Shown in pieces: positions 13,963 to 19,812 of a stretch of 64,000 nucleotides of DNA. The translations under genes were made by a program, and so were the position numbers. Numbering within the stretch: position 1 is the first letter of the stretch; every line of letters starts with the position of its first letter. This DNA comes from MWCR01 sp049325475 (GTDB taxonomy: Bacteria > Patescibacteriota > Patescibacteriia > 2-12-FULL-60-25): positions 186,001 to 250,000 of the forward strand of contig JBMOLN010000007.1 in NCBI GenBank assembly GCA_049325475.1. The letters run 5' to 3'. The notes beneath the pieces were generated by a model. It did no database searches. It was not told where the DNA came from and was given only the letters and a program-made list of their open reading frames with translations.

Positions 13963-14175
13963 ATGAGCAAATTGGAAAAAAGCTTACCTTGGCAATTGAG
14001 TTTTGGCGCAGTATCTTTGCTTGCGGGAGTTGCTTTCGTTGCCTGTAAAGAAATGCTTCCCGCCTGGTGTTATAGCGCCGGCGTTATACTGATTGTCGCT
14101 GGCTTTATCGGCTTTATCAGCGGTATCATCATCCCGGTGCTCATACCCGATGATAAACCTCAACATTGGGAATAG
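13963..14175 (+). CDS. Small two-helix membrane protein
   Basis: A 70-residue protein with two membrane helices (LSFGAVSLLAGVAFVAC and AGVILIVAGFIGFISGIIIPVLI) joined by a short loop with a cysteine on each side. No family recognised. Of two adjacent ATG codons, 13963 is preferred because AAGGAGG is five bases upstream. First gene of a three-gene operon with strong promoter and terminator. Confidence 0.72.
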   Translation: MSKLEKSLPWQLSFGAVSLLAGVAFVACKEMLPAWCYSAGVILIVAGFIGFISGIIIPVLIPDDKPQHWE

Positions 14176-14176
14176 C

Positions 14177-14311
14177 ATGCGGTATGAAAAAATCCGTTCA
14201 GCACTGATTATCGCTGTGATTATTCTGGGTCTGGCATATTTCTTTTTACAAAAAATAACTTGCACGGCCATGATCTTTTCCCACCTTGCGCAGGAGGTAC
14301 GAGCCGAATGA
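14177..14311 (+). CDS. Tiny single-helix membrane protein
   Basis: A 44-residue protein, MRYEKIRSALIIAVIILGLAYFFLQKITC..., with one strong helix at residues ~8-24 and a short amphipathic tail. It starts one base after the previous stop and its stop overlaps the next start (ATGA at 14308). The Shine-Dalgarno of the next gene (AGGAGG, 14292-14297) lies inside its last codons. No family recognised; support comes mainly from operon position and the coupling signals. Confidence 0.6.
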   Translation: MRYEKIRSALIIAVIILGLAYFFLQKITCTAMIFSHLAQEVRAE

Positions 14312-14637
14312 AACAATGGGGGCTGTTCGTCATTGGCGCAATAACCTATCTCTTGGGATTTTTTGCCTACATTTGGCTAAAAATAGAACATGATGCACTT
14401 GTGGTATTTGCCATTGCCGGCACAGGCTTAATGATTTCAAGTTTAACGAGCCTCTACTTTTCCGGATCTGACAAGGTTGCTCGCGCCGACTTTGATGCCA
14501 TGCTCCGCTATTTTGTACTTATAGCCTGCCTGATAATTGCCCACGCTTTGACAGATTATGTCTTTGACTGGGATATATCCCAACCGGACAATCAACCGAC
14601 CCGGTCCGAACCTTATTCCCAATCCGAGCTTTGGTAA
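14308..14637 (+). CDS. Three-helix membrane protein
   Basis: A 109-residue protein with helices at about residues 5-23 (GLFVIGAITYLLGFFAYIWL), 31-49 (VVFAIAGTGLMISSLTSLYF) and 68-86 (VLIACLIIAHALTDYVF), then a polar C-terminal tail. No family recognised. The start overlaps the upstream stop as ATGA, with AGGAGG ten bases before. Last gene of the operon; terminator 20 bases later. Confidence 0.7.
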   Translation: MKQWGLFVIGAITYLLGFFAYIWLKIEHDALVVFAIAGTGLMISSLTSLYFSGSDKVARADFDAMLRYFVLIACLIIAHALTDYVFDWDISQPDNQPTRSEPYSQSELW

Positions 14638-14657
14638 CTCAACCTTGCTCGTACCTT

Positions 14658-14678
14658 CCCGGCTTACACCGGGTTTTT
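14658..14678 (+). terminator. Terminator of the small membrane protein operon
   Basis: CCCGG-CTTACA-CCGGG followed by TTTTT. Confidence 0.85.
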
Positions 14679-14683
14679 AATTA

Positions 14684-14833
14684 TCTGAATCTTGATCACC
14701 AAACCGATTATCGACCAAATTAACATGATTTCTTAAGATATAGAATTATGTCTACAATAAGTAATCAAGAAAATTTGAGCGAACATTTGAGTTAAAATCA
14801 AGGTTCAGACAATAAGTTAATCAAGGTTCAGAC
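14684..14833. mobile_element. ~150-bp MITE-like repeat, copy A
   Basis: About 80% alike with 55377-55527 along the whole length by eye. Ends are inverted: TCTGAATCTTGATCA at left, TAATCAAGGTTCAGAC at right, with a second internal AATCAAGGTTCAGAC at 14796-14810. It has no open frame, as expected of a non-autonomous element. The left end is worn in this copy. Confidence 0.75.
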
Positions 14834-14855
14834 AGTAATTTTGTAATGCACCCCC

Positions 14856-14884
14856 TTGACAAAACCATCTATCTGTGATAGAAA
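14856..14884 (+). promoter_or_regulatory. Promoter of large RNA 1
   Basis: TTGACA, 17 bp, TAGAAA, with TGA just before the -10 (extended -10 type). The element is preceded by CCCCC, as in RNA 2. Confidence 0.7.
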
Positions 14885-14890
14885 GTAATG

Positions 14891-15577
14891 TCGCTCTTTA
14901 GTCAAAAAGCGCAAGAAGACGGAATGGTCGTGTTCGGTTTACCCCCACCAGAGGGACCCGGCACGCCGCCCGGGCATTTTCCCTGTCAGGTCATTTGGCC
15001 TGATTAGCGGAAAATGTCCGGTAACCGCCACCAGTTTCCGGTTTCATGGCCTATCAACACGGCATGGATCCGGATAGCTCAATCATAAGGCAAAGCCGCC
15101 CTAAAGTTGAGCAGGCCGCTTAGCAGGCCCGAGGTAAAAAAGTCTGCCATGGTAACCCAAAAGCCATCGGTCCCCTTAGCACGGGGGACGGAGGCATCGG
15201 ATCTGGTTCGGTATTCCGTTTGCAATAGCGAATGGATGCCGGACCCCAGGGTATCATGGAGCAACGGGCTTCCTCAAAGGGGGTGCAATGCCCCGCACAA
15301 CCGGATCCTTGTCAGTCACCGGGCGCGCTAAGCGGTGGCAAGGTAAGTGCGATTATACGTCCTTCGGGATTAAGATCGTACAGGGCCGCAGTGGGCCTCG
15401 GAATAAAACATGGCTAGCCATGTGTCCAAAACCACTCCCCGCTACGCCGCGTGATGCGGCATGGGGTAGCCGAATCCGGTGCAGTTAAAACCGGTAAGGC
15501 AGGAGCCCAGAGCTCCCGGGTAAGCCCAAAACAAACCTCAACACTCAACCCGCCAACTCCCAGCGGGTTTTGGCTTT
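14891..15577 (+). ncRNA. Large structured RNA 1 (~680 nt), class unknown
   Basis: A GC-rich stretch without credible coding capacity on either strand but full of strong local stems, e.g. GTCCCC-TTAGCAC-GGGGGAC (15169-15188), GGGGGTGCAATGCCCC (15280 region), and CACTCCCC...GGGGTAGCC (15433-15470). It has its own promoter and terminator. Its 3' third is clearly related to that of RNA 2: the series GGTAA...ATTATA, CAGTGGRCC, CACTCCCC, GGGGTAGCC, GGCAGGRGC, CCCGGRGTAAGC, CCAAA occurs in the same order and spacing in both. I could not match it to RNase P RNA, tmRNA, 6S, SRP RNA, or group I/II introns. Size and ornate folding recall OLE, GOLLD or ROOL RNAs, but no diagnostic sequence of those was recognised. 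Confidence 0.72.
15547..15577 (+). terminator. Terminator of large RNA 1
   Basis: AACCCGC / GCGGGTT stem followed by TTTGGCTTTT. Confidence 0.8.
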
Positions 15578-15634
15578 TACCTTGATTAACAAGATTAATA
15601 AAAATTAGCAGTTTTACTTTTTTACTCCCGTATA

Positions 15635-15720
15635 CACCCCTCTCTTGCCCTGTGCCACGAAGCTTTATGCGAAGTGGTAAAGCGGGAGAGGGTTTGTGGG
15701 GTGAGGGGGTGTCAACCTCC
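15635..15720. repeat. Nested inverted repeat between the two RNAs
   Basis: Outer arms ACACCCCTCTC and GGGGGTGT, inner arms CCACGAAGCTT/GCGAAGTGG. Member of the CGAAGC and CCCCTC hairpin families. Confidence 0.6.
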
Positions 15721-15723
15721 CCC

Positions 15724-15752
15724 TTGACAAAACTCTCAACCCATGATAGGGT
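15724..15752 (+). promoter_or_regulatory. Promoter of large RNA 2
   Basis: TTGACA, 17 bp, TAGGGT, again with TGA before the -10 and CCCCC before the -35. Confidence 0.7.
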
Positions 15753-15758
15753 GCTATG

Positions 15759-16359
15759 TCCGATATTGTTTTCTGTCCGCAATCATTGCGTATAGAAAAG
15801 GGTACCGGATGTCGTGCGTGTCTAACAGATAGAGGCGCGTTGCATCCACTAAGGAGGTGTATCATGTTTCTTTAATGATTATCTGACAGCCCATGGCGAG
15901 GTCATGGTAAGTCCGGCCATATTCAGAAAACCGGGCAGGGAGACTCAGGACTCCCGGGGTAAAAGGCCCTAACCACGCAGAGCTGGTTCCTGCTCTTGAC
16001 CCCGCCCATGTGGGCGGGTCTGCGATGGAGCAGGGGCATAAGTTCGGGGCTCTCCAAACGGCGGCTTCCCGCTGCCAGCAGTTCCTTTGCTGTATCTGTG
16101 CGGCCTGACGTCCGAGCAAAGGTAATCTCTGTTATATCCCGAAAGCAGAGAAGGGTTCAGTGGACCCGCGCTAGTGCTAAAGGCGAATAGGCATGCGTGA
16201 ATCACTCCCCATTTACGGTGCGATGCCGTACGGGGTAGCCATAGAGACCGGCGTCGCTTCGCGGATTTCTGTGGCAGGGGCATCATGCCCCCGGAGTAAG
16301 CTCCAAATCTCAAAACAATCCGGCCCGTTCGACAACTTGTTGGACGGGCTTTGTTTTTT
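15759..16359 (+). ncRNA. Large structured RNA 2 (~600 nt), paralogue of RNA 1
   Basis: Same architecture as RNA 1: TTGACA promoter, no credible open frame, many strong stems (CCCGCCCATGTGGGCGGG at 16001-16018, CTCTG...CAGAG at 16127-16150, GGGGCATCATGCCCC at 16277-16291), and a terminal hairpin with T-run. The shared 3' core CACTCCCC...GGGGTAGCC...GGCAGGGGC...CCCCGGAGTAAGCTCCAAA lies at 16203-16307. The 5' half is more divergent; shared words include CATGGTAA and ATGGAGCA. One local AAGGAGGTG (15851) precedes a 4-codon frame only (ATGTTTCTTTAA), so it is not a gene. The RNA ends ~100 bases before the AAA+ gene, which therefore does not depend on its promoter unless the terminator is read through. 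Confidence 0.72.
16322..16359 (+). terminator. Terminator of large RNA 2
   Basis: GCCCGT...CAAC/GTTG...ACGGGC stem followed by TTGTTTTTT. Confidence 0.85.
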
Positions 16360-16456
16360 ACTAAAAGTTAATCCGTTTACCGGTACTTCCGTATTCCAGA
16401 GCCTTGCTCGTCATAAACCGGAAAACCGGAAGACTGGAAAACGTGAAACATATTAT

Positions 16457-19400
16457 ATGTCCCAAGAAAAATTAATCCTCCCCGCTGAAAAGCGTTTCGA
16501 TATCGCTCCCGCTCTTGAAGACGGACGAGCGGTTTTTATGTCTGCGCGTTTGCGCAAATCCGCCGAAGCCAAAGGCCTTTCCGATCTCTTAATATCCAAA
16601 GACGGCGTGTCCGAGTACGTGGGCGCTGAAGATGTGGCGGACGGCATGGTGGAAATCGACAACTCCAATCAAGAGGCCGCCGATGCCTACCTGACCATAG
16701 TCTCCTTGCGCCGTGAACTGCGTTTGCGCTTGGAAGCCATGGATAAGGCCAGGGAAATCGAATCAGAAACCGGTCTGCAGGGTTTAGCCGGTCTTTTTGC
16801 CGATCAGGTAAAAAGTCATGATACTGAATATCACAAAATCCAAACTGACTATCAAGAAATCGATAATTTGCTTAAAGAGATAAGATCGCAAACAATGCAA
16901 GTCCGGCATCTGTCCAAAGGTGTAAAAAGCATTAATGCCGCCAACGATAAACAAAAACTCCAAGAACGCAATCAAATCTTGGAGCGTGCTTGGAATGCGC
17001 TCATGGAGATTTACGCCCGGCGTTCTTTGCGCATGCCGGATGCTATTCCGCACGATGCTTCAACTATAAAAAAACAGGCAAAAGTAATGCTTTACGGTTT
17101 GGCGCGCCAAGGCGATGCCAAACGTAAATACGCCGTTTATGCCAAAGATCAGCAACATATTGGCGAGCAGGAGCAGAAGCTGGAAATCTTTTCTAAGATT
17201 TTGCGCTTGCGTCAAGTTTTAGAAAATAAACTGCAAGCCGGTGGATATAAGCAAAACAGCAAGCGAATCATTGATGAAGAGCTGGCGGGCGAATTGGATC
17301 AAGTCGTAGAAGAACTGGCGCAAAGCGGTCTGATCGCCAAGCCCGGCAACATGCCTGATGATGTTTATCGCGCCAATCTCAAGTCCTATATTTTAAGCCA
17401 GCTCGAGATGCCGGCCGAAGTCATGCGCGTGGAGCTCGCCGAGAAGCAAAAACAATTGGCTGAGCGCAGACAGTGTTGGCAAGATGTCTTAACCGATGCG
17501 CGCCATGCTGACTTGGCCGAATACGCCCGCGACAAAGAGGTAGAGGAATTACTCCGTCTCTACCACATCTCCGGCAAGCGTTTTATACCTGTCGGCAACA
17601 TCAAGCGTGAATTATCCGAACTTGATCAAATTATCACCGGCCCCAACGGTCCGATTTTGCGCGCTTTTCTTTATGGTCCGCCCGGAACCGGTAAAACCGA
17701 ATCGCTTCGCGAAATCGGCAATCTGCACGAACAGCGCGTACGCGTCATCTCACTGCACGAAACATCAACATTCGAGACCTTGGTCGGCATGCATCAAATC
17801 CCATTGCCCAAGGCCGAGACGGTCGCCGATGCCGAGCGCTTTTGGTTGTCCATCAAAAATCTAAACCCGATCGATGTCGCCAAAGAAGTTCCCACTGAAG
17901 TCTTAACCGCATTTGCCGGAAAAGATTTAACCGAAAAAGCCGCTGATTTTAAGCGCTGGTTTGAAATTAAATTAAAATCCGCCCGCGCAGTCGCCGCCCT
18001 TGGCGCCGTCTCGCCCGATGATCCGCGCGTGCGCAAAGCATCGCAAGCCGCTTTGGCTGCCTGGCTTGATCAGCCTTTGGCCGAAGGCCTCATCAACGGC
18101 GATCTCATCATCCTCGACGAAGCTGACCGCGCCGGCAACGCGCTCGAAGGTCTGCAGGATTTATTGACCAGACGTCCGGGTGATGAATATCAGCCTCCGG
18201 GTCGTCCCGGCAGTTTCAAAATCCACCCTGACGCCCGCGTTGTCATGACAGCCAACTGGGGCGATGCGCAAACCGAATTTTCCGGCGGTTCCGGCCGACT
18301 CTCCGCGCCCATCGCTTCCCGCGTTGTCGAAAAACGCAGTATCGGTTATCTGGATCCGGACACGGAGATGCAATTATTCGAAATCATGACCTCCAATCCC
18401 GATGGCCGGTCCATGTTGACTGCCAGCGAATATCGCATGGCCGAATGTCTTATAAAAAATATTTTCCCTCGTCTGCGTGATTTTTATCTGCATCCGGGCG
18501 AACTGCAATTCTTAACTCCCATGTCGGTGCGTACGCTCGAGAACATCAAGCGCCGCTTGATAGATGAAACAACCCGCACGCGAACCCGCGATAGCAGGGG
18601 AGATCTGATCATGTTGGTTGAGGCCGCTTGGCAAGAAGTATCAGCCGGTCCGTTCCGCGACGATCAACGCGAACGGATTATCAATGAGCTGGCTAAAATA
18701 TTTTCTGACAGCGGAATCTTTAATCACTTGCCCGCCGGAACGGGCGCAAGCAAATCGCAGATAGCGGCACAAGTGATGAGTTTGGATGCTGCCAAAACCG
18801 CCGGATTCATGGGCGAAGCGGTTGCTTTTAAAGGGGATGGTCAGCCGGTAACGGCTGAAGTCCTACTCGGCCAATATCTGGCCAAAGAGGAACGTGCGCA
18901 AAACAAAGCTCTTAAAAAACAACTGCGCTTCTTATCACCGGGCAAGGCCAAAATACTGGAACAAGAGCAAATGCGCCGCGAAATTGAAGATATGGGAGGC
19001 ACGCCCGAGATTCAAGCTGAATTCGACCGCATGCGCAGGATGCTGGCTGATATGGTCAGTAATTTAACGCCCGCAGAAGTCAGCAACCCTGAAAGATTGC
19101 TCAAAGCCGGAGTTGAACTCATAGAAAATGAACTGCGCGGAAAAAAACTTTCCATTCCCATGCGCGATATCGAATTATTATGTCAGCGCCTGGTGGCAGA
19201 GCAAAGTCAACAAGCGGTTAAAGACGGACTCTTATTGCAAATGATAATCAACAAAACCTTATCCGAAATGCCACAGGAAGACGCCAAAAAAGCCGTCTTC
19301 CGCCTTGACCTTACCGCTTCCGGCAATAATGGCGCCGGCTTGCCGCTTGATCATCTGGGCCATGCCATGCCTGCGGGCACCTTGATAATCAAGGGCATAG

Positions 19401-19810
19401 CCGGTGAGTTTACAGCCCGCGAGCTTTGCGGCGGTACCGTCTTGCTGGAAGAAGCCGGCGACAAACTCGCTTACGGAATGAAAAGCGGCACTGTTAAGGC
19501 CAATAAGGTCGGCAGGCGCGCTTGCCGGCGTATGCGCGGCGGCATTGTGGAAATTAAAATTGCCGGCGACCGGCTTTGCCAAGAAATGACAGGAGGCACG
19601 GTCAGCGCCGATACGGCGGGTAATTTTGCCGGTCAGGGTATGTCCGGATTTCTCAAGATCGGCCGAGCCGGCGACCGCCTTGGAGAAGATATGGCCACGC
19701 AAGGCACAATAAATGTCACCTCCCACCAAGGCTTGGGCCGCAACATCAAAGGCACTATCGTCTGCAGTCAAAAAACGATCGTCGACAAAGGTGAAAAGAA
19801 AGTCGCATAA
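16457..19810 (+). CDS. Large AAA+ ATPase (MoxR/dynein-like) with C-terminal beta-helix domain
   Basis: A 1117-residue cytosolic protein. Residues 1-390 are mostly helical/coiled coil (YRELRLRLEAMDKAREIE, EKQKQLAERRQCW). The AAA_5-type ATPase follows: Walker A LYGPPGTGKTES (~405-416), Walker B GDLIILDEADRAGN (~547-560), sensor VVMTANWGDA (~593), arginine finger region APIASRVVEKR (~615). A helical lid comes next, then residues ~965-1100 with repeated G-G-T/I-V plus AGDRLxxxM units (GGTVLLEEAGDKLAYGM, GGIVEIKIAGDRLCQEM, GGTVSADTAGNFAGQGM), a GXGXG beta-helix like that of glutamate synthase. The frame is open upstream to 16193, through RNA 2; ATG 16457 is taken because coding character starts there. 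It is two bases from the VWA gene, giving a MoxR/VWA-type chaperone pair. Confidence 0.88.
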   Translation: MSQEKLILPAEKRFDIAPALEDGRAVFMSARLRKSAEAKGLSDLLISKDGVSEYVGAEDVADGMVEIDNSNQEAADAYLTIVSLRRELRLRLEAMDKAREIESETGLQGLAGLFADQVKSHDTEYHKIQTDYQEIDNLLKEIRSQTMQVRHLSKGVKSINAANDKQKLQERNQILERAWNALMEIYARRSLRMPDAIPHDASTIKKQAKVMLYGLARQGDAKRKYAVYAKDQQHIGEQEQKLEIFSKILRLRQVLENKLQAGGYKQNSKRIIDEELAGELDQVVEELAQSGLIAKPGNMPDDVYRANLKSYILSQLEMPAEVMRVELAEKQKQLAERRQCWQDVLTDARHADLAEYARDKEVEELLRLYHISGKRFIPVGNIKRELSELDQIITGPNGPILRAFLYGPPGTGKTESLREIGNLHEQRVRVISLHETSTFETLVGMHQIPLPKAETVADAERFWLSIKNLNPIDVAKEVPTEVLTAFAGKDLTEKAADFKRWFEIKLKSARAVAALGAVSPDDPRVRKASQAALAAWLDQPLAEGLINGDLIILDEADRAGNALEGLQDLLTRRPGDEYQPPGRPGSFKIHPDARVVMTANWGDAQTEFSGGSGRLSAPIASRVVEKRSIGYLDPDTEMQLFEIMTSNPDGRSMLTASEYRMAECLIKNIFPRLRDFYLHPGELQFLTPMSVRTLENIKRRLIDETTRTRTRDSRGDLIMLVEAAWQEVSAGPFRDDQRERIINELAKIFSDSGIFNHLPAGTGASKSQIAAQVMSLDAAKTAGFMGEAVAFKGDGQPVTAEVLLGQYLAKEERAQNKALKKQLRFLSPGKAKILEQEQMRREIEDMGGTPEIQAEFDRMRRMLADMVSNLTPAEVSNPERLLKAGVELIENELRGKKLSIPMRDIELLCQRLVAEQSQQAVKDGLLLQMIINKTLSEMPQEDAKKAVFRLDLTASGNNGAGLPLDHLGHAMPAGTLIIKGIAGEFTARELCGGTVLLEEAGDKLAYGMKSGTVKANKVGRRACRRMRGGIVEIKIAGDRLCQEMTGGTVSADTAGNFAGQGMSGFLKIGRAGDRLGEDMATQGTINVTSHQGLGRNIKGTIVCSQKTIVDKGEKKVA

Positions 19811-19812
19811 GT

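Noticed and set aside
15079..16313. Several 60-120-codon frames on both strands in the RNA region
   Set aside because: They overlap one another in different frames, lack ribosome sites and show no domain-like pattern; GC-rich DNA yields such frames by chance.
14891..16359. RNase P RNA, tmRNA or group I/II intron
   Set aside because: No GAGGAAAGTCC or ACAGAA of RNase P, no tRNA-like ends or tag frame of tmRNA, no domain V or group I core could be found by reading.
16193..16456. N-terminal extension of the AAA+ ATPase frame
   Set aside because: The open frame runs through large RNA 2 and its terminator; the translated part is not protein-like, and coding character starts at ATG 16457.
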